Source: Urophycis tenuis
Lineage: Eukaryota > Chordata > Actinopteri > Gadiformes > Phycidae
Reading direction: 5' to 3'
Assembly: GCA_036785325.1 (NCBI GenBank)
Contig: JAXIVH010000030.1
Span: 3,957,638-4,021,637, forward strand
DNA length: 64,000 nt
The notes beneath the pieces are model-generated. The model was not told the DNA's origin. It did no database searches and saw only the letters and a program-made list of their open reading frames with translations. The stretch's first letter is position 1; every line of letters begins with the position of its first letter. The position numbers and the translations under genes are program-made. Below are positions 36,991-50,635 of the stretch, one piece after another.

Positions 36991-39900
36991 GAAGACGTTG
37001 TTCTCCACGCCAAATGTGCTTCTGCGCGCCACTCGTGAAACATGGGGATTGTTGTTTGCTCACTGCGTTCACATCAACGTCTGGTGATCGTTCATCTTTT
37101 CTCCCATTTGACAGCGGAGGGGGTGGTCCTGAAATTGGTTAAGTGCAACGGAACTGAAGGCCTCTATTTCAGAATCCGTGACGAGTCTGCTGTATTTCAC
37201 CGAGCTATTGTTAGGGAGACGACGACGAAGCGCAGTGCTTTGGCCACGTCTCTCTGACTGCTGCTGGCCTCTCCATCACTCTATGTTTACCAAATGCTGC
37301 AGTAATTGAATGACCTTGAATGACAGACATCTACCATTTATATTGTGCGGTTTATGTACTAAACATGAATGCATTACAGGGGCTCCTGATTCTGTGGTAT
37401 ATGGACATCTCCATTGCCACAGTTGGATCATTATGGGATCTGTCATGGATACAATGCATAAACATGTCCAGCGGTGGAGAATTATAAATAATAGATTGTT
37501 GTTTTTATTTGCGAGAGTCAGTGTTTCAGCAGTCGGACCAACAACCACACTTCTCATGCATTTATTCTGGATCTAAAGAGTCTCGCCACAGAGCTGTCAC
37601 CATACCACAAACAGGGGTGTCGCTCATTACCCTCATTTTGGGGTCTGCTGCTCCTTTTATACACCAGGGCATGTGTAGCAGACTCATCTTCAGGCCCTGA
37701 GACACCGTCGGCCGTCAGCCAATGTCAGGCCATCGGTGAGATAAATCAACTCAGATGAGCTGTTCGACGGAAGTGAGCAAAAGGCATCGAAACGACTTTG
37801 TCAAAGAGGGCACGCGCAAAAATATTGCTTTCTTCCCCCACTTCATCTCGTCTGATCATTCATCCTTCATGTTCTCGATTAGAAGTAGATATATTACGAA
37901 ACTGTCCGGGGTGAGAGTGGTCTGAAATAGTAGGTTTGATTCATGTTTGTATATATATTGGCAGTGCGAGGTCTTCCATTACAGACGTATAAGACATACA
38001 GACTTCCGCCACCTGCTGGTGGGGAGCATTATTGCCTCTCAAGCAAGCGCAGAGCGAACGTGCTGGAGGCTCGTTGGCTGTAGTCTTTGTGTTCTAGTGG
38101 AACTTTTGGACCAAGACACTTGAGGCGACGCGACAGACGGCATTCATCAATGCTAGTTCTTTGACGTCGGCTTGGTGCGCCAGGGTTTTAAGAGGTTGTC
38201 CTCTGATTAAAACGTCTGTGAAAAGGGGCCATCGGATCGAGTTGATTTTTGTTGCCAATGCCTTAAGTCACCACAGATTTTCCAAAATAGTGTGCATAGT
38301 TTTCCTTTTCTGCGGGTCCGGTCTTGTTGGTTTAGATTTGTATTTGAATGTATTCTATAGTTCTTCCCATTTCGTGTGTCCTCTCCCTTGAGTAGTATTT
38401 AAAGATGAAGATGTCAGGATGTGCATCAATTATTCAAGGTCAATAATTCAGTGGAGGGTCTGTAGGAAACTAATTGGGTCATCGCTTGAGCCTCTGTCTC
38501 TCTTTCGGGTATTTTTAGAAATACCCCAAATTTCCCACAGTAGTCTTTGTGGAATTATATAGGGTTTTCTACTTATGATACAATCTTATCTGTATTATAG
38601 TAACAGTGCCATCTGGGAACTAATAATGGCACTGTAACACTTTACATGACAGTGTCCTTGTTACAGTGTAATTACACATGTAATCAGCAATGTAACAGCC
38701 TGTAACACAGCATGTACTTGTTTTATTTTATGGAACGGTCTAACCCTAACTGTAGTGGGCAGTTAATACTTTTCCATAATCATAGTACCTATTTAGTACA
38801 TGCTGTTACATGTTGTTATATTGCTTATAACACAGTTCCTATTTAAATACATCATAATAAGACAATGTAATGTAAACTAATATAACCCGAATAATAAGCT
38901 CTTTTGTTTACTATTTGATCCAACATCAATGAATGTAATAATCTTTAAGCACCCATCTGTCCAAGTGTTGACATTTACCGTCCAGTAATGATTGTAGATG
39001 GAGCTCAGGTGCATATTTAGGATTGGGAGATTTGATTTGTGGATGTTATCCCACTCACAAATTGCTGTTAGAGATGCACCAATACCATAATCTGTATTCT
39101 CATTTGTTTTTATTATATTCACGTATCTCAATTATGGAGCTATAATTGAGGCTATTGAATTGAGTTTTTTAATTAAATGTGGTGCATTTGATAATTAAAA
39201 TAAACATCTTTATAGAATAAAGAAGTGATAAAGATGTTATTGTTATTTTATTACTGTTCATCCAGGTTAAATGTAAGATTTTATACTGAAATACAATGTG
39301 TGAATGGCCAAGATACGCAATTATCTGGGGCTCTGGAACACATTCATCCATGTTACATTCATTCTTATGGGGAAAATAGTTTCAGTTGTCTAACAATTCA
39401 ACTCAAACAGCCTTTTGGAATGAATTAAACTAGAGTACTGAGGTTTCATTGTATATACAGTAAACAGTATATACTGTGTATATAATAGATATACAAAAAC
39501 ATGTCTCAAACGATTGTTCATCTGTTATGATGTCCAATCACCTTACTGTGTCTCACTGCGCAGTCCTGTGCTCCAGCATTAAGAACAGACTAGAATGGAA
39601 GCATAATGATTATCTTATTTTATGATAAGGGGGGACATGTCCAACTTAACTCTCAGATAAATTGATTTTGGCAGAAGGCAGGGATACTCAATCAGTGGTG
39701 CTGCTGTAGCACTAGCGCTAATGCAAAGAGACAAGAGAGTAGAAGAGAGCCACATGCTCTGAGTGACAGGTTTGAGGATAAATGTGACACTTCATTTGGC
39801 CATTTTCCGACCAGTTTTACCCCACAGAAACCCACGGCAACGAAGCCGTTCACAGAAGCACAATCAATAATGAGCACAGACAGACTGTCCTGACAAACGA

Positions 39901-41957
39901 AACAGTTCAGCCTGCTATTAATTGTTTTTAGCTTTCAAAGATCCATCACTGTCACCTTTGATGGGTTGAAATGACAGCTAGGCTTTCTGCAGTATTATGT
40001 CATTGTACCGTACACAATCACTCCGTCTGCCCACTGTTGAGAGTTGTTCTTCTTGTGCGTCTTCCAGTCATAGGGATCTGAAGATCATCCGTGACGGAAT
40101 TGTTGGAGGGAACTGTACATCAGTGTCAAAAGAACTAATGCTGATAAGAGTCACTGACGTCATTTTCTGTTATCTGTTCACATGCAGGTTGACAACTTTG
40201 ACCAAATCCCCTTTGTGTGATCATCATTACAGGAATTAGGGTCAATATCATTACTGGTCCTCAGAATAGGGTCCAATTAGTTATTTTTACAAAGTTTAAC
40301 AAGTTATCTTTGCACGCTAAATTAGCTAGCAAAAGGTATTAGGCTATTAATCGTCTGATGCCACTTTATTTAGCTATTAACACTGTATATTCTGTTGGAA
40401 GAAACTTGTTGTGACAATGTGTGTTTATGGTGAGGTGTCATTTTTTTAATGGCAACGGTCTTTTTGTGTAATCCCCGGAAGAGTGAGCACACAATTTGGC
40501 AGGCTAGCAGGCTGGAGGCTGTTGTACACCAGATGTATGTTGTTAATATGGTGTTAGAATATTGCTTTGACATAAACTTAGTGCTCGGCGCAAGTCAGAC
40601 AACAATTGTTGCTGCTTTGACCACTTTAACATATTGGTAAGGTATTATTTGTCATAATGTGCAGATGTATTTTTCAGTACAATACTAAATCATAAGGTGT
40701 CACTTTGGGTTTTTGTGGCTGGTAAGCCGATGCAGCAGTGTCAACACACTACATTTTTTACCTTTTCATCGGTTGTTCCAAAAGTGATTGCAGTTTGTCC
40801 AATTTCCACTTTCTTATTGATGTCAAGTAGGATGACAATCAAGGAGTATGTATGACCTCGAATATTTTGAACGGTTAAAAAAAAATGAAATGGTTTCTAT
40901 GGCAACAAATATTACACAATCAAGAAGAAGAGGGGCTTTTTTTGTTGTTGTTATCCCATGTGGCTAGTACCTGGGCGATTCGGCTCAAGGTCTGCACGTC
41001 CTTCAGCTGAAGGGGCGTCCTTCAGCGAGGATTCACGACAGCCAGGGGTCAGTCCAACTAAACAGAAATAAAGAACGTTTGATTGAAGCTGGAGCTCTGA
41101 CCCTCAACTCCACGGTGTAGATCCAATCAGTTGTTTTTTTTTCTTCTCAGCGTTGTATTCCCGTCAGGAAGACACACTGAGAATGTCACACGCGAGGAAT
41201 CCAATACGGATGCTGGCGCTGATTGATCTGCACTAAAGGTCTCCCTTTTACATTTATTCATAGGAATTGAAAAAAAAAAAAAAATCAAAGATGTTTTATT
41301 TACATAATCACTCTTTTGCTGTGGCTTGACCTGTAGGCCTCCAACAGGCCTAGCTACATGCCTGCTGTGGCCTAGCTATATTTCCCCCGGTGATCATACA
41401 AATCAATGGTCACAAATTAACCTTATAGATCTAGTTTGGAGTGCAAAGTAAATGGGGACGGAAACGTTCAATGCTGCATATTAACACAAGGTCGACGCAA
41501 GTCGAAAAGAAGAACAACCATTGATCCCCACCACCAATGATTCTTTCTAATTTACAATACACAGACATTCCGACCGAAGGGAGCAAACCTTAAACATGTG
41601 TTGAATGATGATGTCTTCATCATCATCATCATCATCGGGAGAGTGGGACATGGCCAAACAGGCAGGATGGCATTAACCGTTTAATTACCACGGCAATGTC
41701 ATCCTTTGGAAAACAAATGAAAATGCACGCTGCGCGCCAGACGTCCCAACGTCAAGGCACAACTCCCCAGGGCTTCTGAGCTGCGATGACATACCCTCTC
41801 CCTCGCTGTTTGTTCAACTCCTATGACCCGACAACTAGACAAATGCCCCCCGGTTGAAATAGAGGTAATTAAACAGCTGATGGGCTTTGAATAACAATTG
41901 GATGCTTTTAAAAGTGTGCTTTAACATATCGCATTGACAGGACCGCAGATGTAGAAG

Positions 41958-42108
<151 letters not shown>

Positions 42109-42294
42109 CTGCATTCTCCTCCTCCAAATGCCGTCCTCCCTGCATGCTCTTCTGTGTATTTATATAGAAAGTAGAAAATTGCCACGTCAGAGCAACATCC
42201 TTTGTTTAAAACCCCTTCGACTGAGTCCAAAGGCCATATTAATTGCCGTGCTGACTGACAGTCGCTGGCAAACACAGAGCAGTGGGCCTTCCAT

Positions 42295-42296
<2 letters not shown>

Positions 42297-42338
<42 letters not shown>

Positions 42339-42427
42339 GTGTGTGTGTGTGTGTGTGCGTGTGTGTGTGTGTGTGTGTGCGTGTGTGTGTGTGCGTGTGT
42401 GTGTGCGTGGCTGCGTGTGTGTGTGTG
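42297..42427 (+). repeat. (GT)n array
   Basis: About 130 bp with C interruptions. Confidence 0.95.
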
Positions 42428-42689
42428 GAGGGGGGGTTGAGGGGGCACCCAAAAACTATGCTTGAAATACACGCACAACTTCACCATCAGTGACATGTAC
42501 ATATTGAATGGAGCAGATACTGTGTTTCAATTTCAAGAAGTGATGTGGCGCTATAGGAAATAAAAAAATAATTCTGTTTTGAAATGTTGTTTTTGGCGCG
42601 AGGTCAGAGGTCATTACCGTGCGTTGACTTGGTAAATCAATGCTTTACACGCCGTGAGTGGGAGTGGCGACGGACGGGGCGGTGTCACT

Positions 42690-42860
42690 CTTTGCACTCC
42701 TTGCACTGTACACTCTTTGCACTCCTTGCACCACACACTTTAAAAACACACTGTTGCTTGTTGTTTGTATTGTTTTGTTGTTTGTTCACTGTACGGTTGA
42801 CTGTTGTGCATGAACCACCAGGACAAATTCTTCGTAGGTGCAAACCTACGTGGCAATAAA
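42690..42860 (+). mobile_element. LINE 3' UTR fragment
   Basis: CTTTGCACTCCTTGCACTGT repeats, then ACAAATTCTTCGTAGGTGCA and GGCAATAAAG, a common 3' end of fish non-LTR elements. Confidence 0.6.
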
Positions 42861-43839
42861 GTTCTTCTGAGTCCTGAGTTCTGTGTAGGGGGGGGGGGGG
42901 GGACAGGGGGGCTGAAACATCATATAACGTAGCACGTATACGATGTCAGAATGTGACACACACACACACAGAGTGAGCATGATTCGCTCTGGACCTGTGG
43001 ACCAACCCTTGCTCCCTCTCTCAGGAGGTGGTTGGATGGGGTCTAGGGGATAGGAGTGGGTTGTTTGTAGAGGCTGAACTCCCTGCACTCTCCATCGCCG
43101 GGATAAGGATGTCCCTCAGGTAGTATGTATGCCAAGGTGGACGGTGTCATTGATGCGATCTGCACTAAAGGTCAGATTCGCCAGGCGTTGTCGCAAGACC
43201 CCTTGGGGCTTATCACTCAAACTCTCGGCGCGCTCTTTTGACAGAGTGAGACTCACTTGTCCAGGAGATACGTGGGGTGTGGAACAAAAGCCCCCCCAAC
43301 ACAAGCAGCCAAAGACTGCTCTTGTATTCTGCTGCCACTTTAGTAGTGGGGTCCCTTGTGACACCATAGCACCGAGGATAGGGGATGACACTCTTGTTCC
43401 CTGAAACACTTTGCTATTGTTTTCGTTGGTGTATGGAGGTAGTATCTCGTCAATAACAGCACCATGTCTCACCTTTTGTAGTTGCTGTAACAATGCTGTT
43501 GAAATAATGTGTGTGTTAGGAAAGTTCTCCATAAATCATTAATTACATCATATTTGAAGCCCCTTTCTGAACAATGAGTAAACAAACAAACAAATAAAGA
43601 GTGTTTAGAAGTAATTTTATCTGGATTTTAATGCCACAGTATAATGCAATAGATCCATAATAGAAAGGCAGATGATAAAAAACTACTGGAAAAGGAAATC
43701 AGGTAATTGTGTTTAAAAGTTTATCCACTAAGAAAGACAGTACTTATCACGCATTTTCTTTTTATGCAGTCTATGTAATGAAGATTCAAGGCACAATTGA
43801 ACTTTATAATAATCATAAAGTAATAGAGGCACTGAATGT

Positions 43840-44075
43840 GTACGTCTCTATGTGAGATGTCTGCGTGTATGTCTCTATGTGAGACTCTTCTTCACGCTCC
43901 TACCATCTGCCAGATGGTACAGGAGCATCCGGACCAGAACCAGCAGGTTCAGAGACAGTTTCCTCCCACAGGCCGTCAGGCAACTGAACTGCTGACAATA
44001 ACACTTGCACACACATCATACACACATACATGATTGGACCCCCACCCTCACCCTCACCCTCACCCCACCCCACCC
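43840..44075 (+). mobile_element. LINE ORF2 C-terminus and 3' UTR
   Basis: 43897-43995 translates to SARWYRSIRTRTSRFRDSF, then LPQAVRQLNC and a stop, the usual end of fish LINE ORF2 proteins. Followed by a C-rich then CA-rich tail. Confidence 0.7.
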
Positions 44076-44076
44076 C

Positions 44077-44078
44077 CC

Positions 44079-44127
<49 letters not shown>

Positions 44128-44140
44128 ACACACACACAAT

Positions 44141-44192
<52 letters not shown>
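44077..44192 (+). repeat. (CA)n array after LINE tail
   Basis: Preceded by (CACCCT)n at 44042-44066. Confidence 0.95.
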
Positions 44193-44194
<2 letters not shown>

Positions 44195-44199
44195 CACAG

Positions 44200-47100
44200 A
44201 CACAAACAAGAGCTTAAAAGTAAAAGTAACTGTGACTGTAAATGACAGTAATGAACTATCTGTGTGTGTGAGGAAAAAATACATACATACATACATAAAT
44301 AGAGCAATGATAGGACCAGCCCGAACACACTTCAGATAATGTTATGAAAATCATAGCAAAAGAAGTATGGCCAAGTCTAAAACATCAGCGTGGTGGGGGC
44401 CTGGTCATTTAAAGGACCTATATTCTAAATACAACGCCATCCGACCATTGTCCGACAGACATCACAAAGACATTTGCACTGGATTACGTCATGCCTGGCA
44501 CATAGACAAGGAGTGAGCTGAGTGAGTGATGAGAGTTGAGTGGTCATGACAGCAAGCCAGCCCCCCTGGTTCCCCCTCCCCCCCCCCCCATCCCTCCTCT
44601 AACCGAGTAGTGGCCTTCCCATCGATGGGAAGTGATGCTGTGCTGTAAATTGGTGTCTCTGCATGCATGAGAATGCGTGGGCGTTTCTTGATGTGCGCCC
44701 ATCCAGTGGAGAACATGTGATTTGGCACCATATAGGTGCCCTTACAATGGGATAAACCTGAGGCCCACCACGGGGGACTTCCTAATGAAGAAAACCTGAA
44801 GTGCACTCTTAAGACTCTTAGACGATGAAGTGCCCTTGCAATGGCGAGAAAGAACTCCCTGTGAAGAAATGAGATGCAGTGCCCTACAGTCTACCCTGCC
44901 ACACACCCCTCTGGGGAAGGCTTTCCGAAAGCAGGTGATCTTCTTCATACTTTGAGAAGACTTAAAGGTTCACAGTCCCCCTGGAGAGGTGTGGTTCTAC
45001 TTTTAATCTGGACAACCTAATCACATGGTGTTAATCTTAGTCAAGGATGACGACTATTTCATCATGCAAGATGCATCGTAGCTTTTGGCGTTCTGGTGGG
45101 CCCCTGTGTCGTGCAGTAGGTGCCCTATTTATTTTTCTACCCCCCCAACCCCCCAAGCCTTTCAGACCGCTCGAGTCCACCACTGAAAGAAATTGCTCCT
45201 GCAGACTGTAAATGAGAGCCTTTAATCGTGTAAATGATGCGAACGTGTCTTTATATAGAGGTCCTTAAATGTTTAAGTGCCCAAATTTGACCAAATTTGA
45301 GAGTACGCCATCCAACAGCGACGAAGAAAAATAAGTGGTTTCTTGTACGGAGCTTGTAGACTCACTTTATCAATGCAGGTATAATGGAGAGTCTGACATT
45401 GAATTGGAGAGTGTAAGAGAGCATACAGAGAAATGGGTTTACATGACGCAACTTCTAAAAGCCACCACTCAGGTGGTGCCGTTAAGGGTCTTTGCGCGAT
45501 CCGGTACCGAAGTCCACGGAGATCGGAAGCTCATTGGTCACAGTTGAAGTGCTTTTCATAGCCGTGGAGGTTTTTCATTCCAAATATATTCTGATATGAT
45601 GGTGTTTAGCTTATGGCAGACGTTTCCGGATGAAAATAGGTATGCATTGAAAAAGGTACCAACATTTTGGAAGAATGCTCATCTTGACCGAATGAATCAT
45701 GTTCTGCCAAAGACCCGGGCATTACTGCTCAGCATTCAAGGCCCTGCTTTGTGTTGGAACATCTGGTATTGAGTGTGGAAAAGTGTTTACATAATATACA
45801 ATATATGTCTGGCACTATATACTACTACTAACGACTATTTCTGATTAAAAAAAAAACTTATTTGGTCTGGGCAGATGATGGATGGGAGAACCATTTCTAA
45901 GTGCGTGGAAAGCAGTTTAGATAACAATTTCAAGACATACATTCAGAAGGAAGATGGAAAGATAAGAATTGGACAGCAGGGTGTCTTTTTCTCTTTTTTA
46001 GAATAAGCTCAATCAAAGTTTAAGTCAGAGTTGAGGGCAGGTGGTCACACTGAGAAAATTCTTGAAACATCAATTATCAATTAACAATTAATAATTAATA
46101 TCCTAAATACAACGGATGGCGTATTTAGGATATTAATAATTAATCAAAAAAGTAATCAATTATGATGGGGCTTGGGGATCGTTTCCTTCCTATAAAACTT
46201 GATAGGCTATCCATCAGGGCCTGGACATTTTCCTAATTGCGTCAAATACACAAGCATAAGAACTTAGTGGAGTAGAGGAAGGAAGAGGAATGGGGTGCAG
46301 GTGTTGTTCCATGGTTTCCTAAGGTGAGGGATTCTGCACACTTCCCAGAGGAAACTTGGGATTGGGAGAATGGGAGAATTCTATGGGTTGTGTCTTCATT
46401 ACTTTGAAAATTTCTTACATGTTTTTTCAGGTCAGTACACTGAAAATTTTAAAGACCTACCTCCTAAAGTTAGAATGTATGTAGCAAGACTAGGATGAGT
46501 TTTGTTAATATATTTGAGTGTTCAGTACAGAGTTTGAGAAACCGTGAGCATAAAGAGCTGCGGGCTGTGGCATTCTTTAGCGATGGCGATTGTCATGCTT
46601 TGAACGGAAAGCCTTATTAGCATGTTTGCATATATTGAATAGAGAGACATTTTCAATGTTGAAGCCTGCACCTAGTGAAAGTTTAATGAGGGATTTCTCA
46701 ATTTTGTGAGTTTGAATCATCATTTAATCGTCTAACATGCACTAGGTGATGTTTTGGAATGATTTGAAACTATTAAAAGTAGCCCAAACAGTGAACAGTA
46801 AAGGGATTAGACAAGGTGCATTGTGACGGGAAAGTTTTGAATATTTGTGCTTTCAAGATTCTGTACTAAGAGGAACATAGGGAAGGGTATAGTTTGTGTA
46901 TGGGTCGTTTCTTCAAACTTTTCATCTGGGTTTCCTCAGGGAACTGGAAGACATTGAACCCAAATCATTTGTTACTGTGGAACTAGCCTTGGGACCCGTA
47001 ACAATTGCATACCCGACTATTGCCCCAGATGACATTAGGCTGATCTGATGAGGAGAGGTTGGCACAGCTGGTGAGACAGCAATTCACCGGCTTTGTTTCA

Positions 47101-47220
47101 TAAAAAAGCAGGTTCATGACATGGTCAGTAGATAGCATATCTCATCCAGCCTGTAGAGGAAGACGTCTTATGCATCGGAAGAAGATTCAGCATACATGAT
47201 GTCGAGCTGTGATATGCGCT
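44200..47220. other. Gene desert segment
   Basis: Only the 46087 hairpin stands out. No ORF with a recognisable domain. Confidence 0.4.
46087..46144. repeat. AT-rich 24-bp hairpin
   Basis: Arms 46087-46110 and 46121-46144 (inner part ATATCCTAAATAC) with one mismatch and a 10-nt loop. Confidence 0.8.
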
Positions 47221-48181
47221 TAGTCAGACCGGGGCTATTTTCACGTTTACGGTTACCGATCTCTGTGTCACAAAAGTGAAATCGTTGCTAGGTGTCCGCC
47301 CACATGGTTCCTGGATAGCTGTAATTACACGGTCACCCCCCCCCCCCTGTGGGATGCCACGGCACCAGCCAGCATCCCGCGAGCATCCCATGGGTCCAAA
47401 AACAAATAAACCTTCATAGGATACAATGTCGCCATAAAGACGCCACCTAGTCTGTGGGCCAGGCAGAAAGGAATGAAGAGGAAGGATTGGTGATGAGGGT
47501 TTTTGCGTATGCCTTTGGCATCCAGTCGATAGCAATTTTGGCTGGGGAGATGCAAGTGTAAAGATTCATTAATTTCATCACTGAAATCAACATTCAGGGC
47601 CATTCAACTTTTACATTGAATGGCTTTCACTTTTTTTTTTTTGTTTCAAGCCTTTGATTTGTGTCTCAATCATTCAAAGATTGCAAGCTGAATGAGTAGT
47701 TACATACGTCAATATTTGGAATAACACCAAGGTTTTCACACGGCTGCCATTGCCTCTTAACATTTAAAAAATGCAGACAGAGTTTCTATCACCTCACTTT
47801 TTGAGTTTGTAAAACTGATAACTTTAAAAAAAATTTAAAAAACATAATTGAGTACAAAACAGATTTTCTCTTCAAGTAAAAAGAACATGACGCTCTCCTC
47901 TTTAATGATGACACATTGCTGATTAGGCCTATGCACATAAGGCTTTGAGAGCAATTTCAAAGTGATCAAATGTTTCACCCAATATAAATATTTTCATTCA
48001 TGATCATTATTAATTAAGACTATTTGTAGCATAGTCTAAGTTTTAAGCTTGAAATGATGCCAGGCTGGGCCTGTCAGTTTGAGCTATCGGCAGGGAAATG
48101 TCGCTAAATTGGGACCCACTATGTGAGGGCTGTAGGTAAGATGCAGAGGCAAGATTTCAATACTTTTCAATGAGTGTACAA

Positions 48182-48432
48182 TAATGAACCATCAATTAAC
48201 ATTAGTTAATGCAGTAATACGCATTAACTAATAGTTATTAACAGTTAACTAATGGTATACTAGTAATTGACTAATGTATTAATGTAGAATATTCCAGGAT
48301 CCGGAGCATGACAAACACAATTTGTAAACATGAACACATTAGGAAATGATTCTTAAACCATTAGTTGATGTTAGTTATGTTGTTGTTGAATGCTTATAAC
48401 TGCATTGGCTAATGTAAACTAATGGTTCATTA
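48182..48432. mobile_element. AT-rich MITE with TAATGAACCAT inverted repeats
   Basis: The left TAATGAACCATCAATTAACATTAG pattern is mirrored on the right by CTAATGGTTCATTA. It is inserted in copy 1 of the duplication at 47.2-50 kb. A related but diverged copy lies at about 32110-32480. Confidence 0.65.
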
Positions 48433-49307
48433 ATAATCACTGAGGAGATGCCCTGATTGGTTGTACCTGAGGAGGGAGCAGTCAAAAATCTAAAATGCTG
48501 CATATATAGGCAGGCGCCGCTAACTCAGCATTGATGTTATCACAGACCACTTCCAAGAAACTGCACTCAAATTATAACTCTTAAATCTTATCTAAAACAC
48601 CTATAAGCGCATATCCTCAGAACTACATTACCCATGAGGGAGAATACAGGCCTTGATTCCCTTAAGTTGGCTACTGTCTGTTTGAGTGCTTGGATAAATT
48701 ATTGCCACATCTGAATTGAATTGAGCGTTAGGGTTAGAAATATGATCACTTTTCATACATACCTATATCAAAGAAGTTCTGAGAAAGGCACAAAACTCCT
48801 TGCAAAAGTATAAAGTAGAGAGGAGTTAGGGATCAACACTGAACTGTCATTCATTTAATTTAGCATTTACACTCTTAACACATTTACATACCATTTTGAC
48901 TGATGGAAGTTGGTTGTGTAATGTCCTAAGAGGACTAAATTGCATGACCCAGAGGCAGATTCTTGATCCAAATAGTTGTCTGGTGACGTGGCAAGAAAAC
49001 AAAGACGAAGTCAGGGGAAAACCTTGCAGAGAACAAAAAAAAACAGCAAGGCTAAACTGCAGAGGAAATATCCTGACACACAGAGAGGGAAACGCACAAG
49101 CTAAACACGATAAGAAGGGGAGGATAGCGAGGAACAGGTGAAACGAATCGGGTGAGAGTGGGTTATCACATTAAACACACGGGTAGGAAGTGGAGTATAT
49201 ATTGAGCAGGGCGAGATGTCACTGGGAGTAGTATAGAAAAGAGCTTATGGGAATCAGTACATGATGATAAATATCACTGATGTGGATAGTCAAGGTAATA
49301 TGTATGG

Positions 49308-49512
49308 GTGGCAGTAGCTCGGTGGATAGAGCAGGGTGTCCACTAACCGTAGGGTCGGCGGTTCGATCCCCACCACCAAACTGTTTGCATGTCAAAGTGT
49401 CCTTGAGCAAGACACTGAACCCCAATTTGCTCCCCGGGCGCTAAACATAGCAGCTCACTGCTCCTATGTACCATAGGCTGGGTCAAATGCAGAGAACAAA
49501 TTTAATTCCCAC
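49308..49512 (+). mobile_element. tRNA-derived SINE
   Basis: GGGTGGCAGTAGCTCGGTGG (A box) and GGCGGTTCGATCCC (B box), followed by the GTCCTTGAGCAAGACACTG body shared with the copy at 580-846. Confidence 0.75.
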
Positions 49513-49841
49513 ATCTAAAAAATACTGAAAATAACCAATAAAGGCTGAAAGGTCCTCTCTTCTTCTAACATGGAGATAGATGAATGGCAAAGTCCGTAAT
49601 AATTCTCTGAATGTTTTCTCCATGATTCTGAAAATGAAAGGATATAAATGAAGTATAAAGTATAAAATTATTATATACTTTAATAAAGTATATAATGAAA
49701 TAATGCAATCAGCACACAAGGCCAAGTGCAGGCTCAGTGACTCAAGCTTTCTGTCATACTGATGGAACACCAGAACCCCGGCCCACACTCATACACACTG
49801 ATAAGATACTTCCTCACCTGCCTTGGCATTCTATGAAGAAG

Positions 49842-49942
<101 letters not shown>

Positions 49943-50635
49943 CCACTACTGCCTATACAATATCAGGGTATATAGAACAATAATATGCAGATGCAGGACG
50001 CTTGGGTCAAAGTTCATCTCAAAGAGCCGGGTGCAGTGGGGGTCACATGATGTACGACCACACGTGCTCCACAACATTAGCACTGATTAAATCCCCAACT
50101 CCCTTATGTCGTGGGGTACAAGCTGGTATAAAAACAAACGTTCATTTACAAAAACATAGAGGGGGGGGAGGGGGGCAGAGGTCACATTAATTCGTCAGAT
50201 GGACCAGAGCGGCAGCGAGACGAGACCATGTGAATAAACGTTCTCTGGTGCCCGTCGCTGGTGCTTCCTCTCTCGACGTCTTCATTGGCCCATAATACGC
50301 CCATGTCCAATCGATCCGTCTGCAGTAGCTGTGTCGGCGCTGCGCCTGCTGGCCTGATTGATACATCACGACCGCCCCGGCGTTCCCCCGCGTCACCACA
50401 CCGCGTATCATATTCAATCAGCGGAAGCGATAAAGGGCAAGGTTAAATGCGAGAAGAAAGCCATAGCATGAAGAAGAAGAACAAACACATGGTTTTATTG
50501 ACTGGAGCATCAGCAGTATTGGTACCGTCACCAGGCGGCCGTTGAACTCAACCTTTGCTGACGATATTTTTTTTATTTGCTGTTTTCGGTTGTGGTTATT
50601 GTCCATCAGTGGAAATGCAGTTTAAGTGAATGTAC

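Larger units (their letters stand above)
34704..41957. other. Gene desert segment
   Basis: Holds CA and GACT arrays. 38590-38870 has TGTAACA/TGTTACA words in both orientations and may be an old MITE. 41640-41950 is unique and rich in homeodomain-like and E-box words. No gene seen. Confidence 0.4.

Noticed and set aside
43116..43532. 138-codon minus-strand ORF
   Set aside because: No recognisable domain or splice context; may be transposon-derived, but I cannot support a call.
47224..47603. Minus-strand ORFs in duplicated block 1 as a gene pair with 51783-51965
   Set aside because: Some amino-acid similarity between copies, but frequent non-triplet indels in the nucleotide alignment point to non-coding homology.
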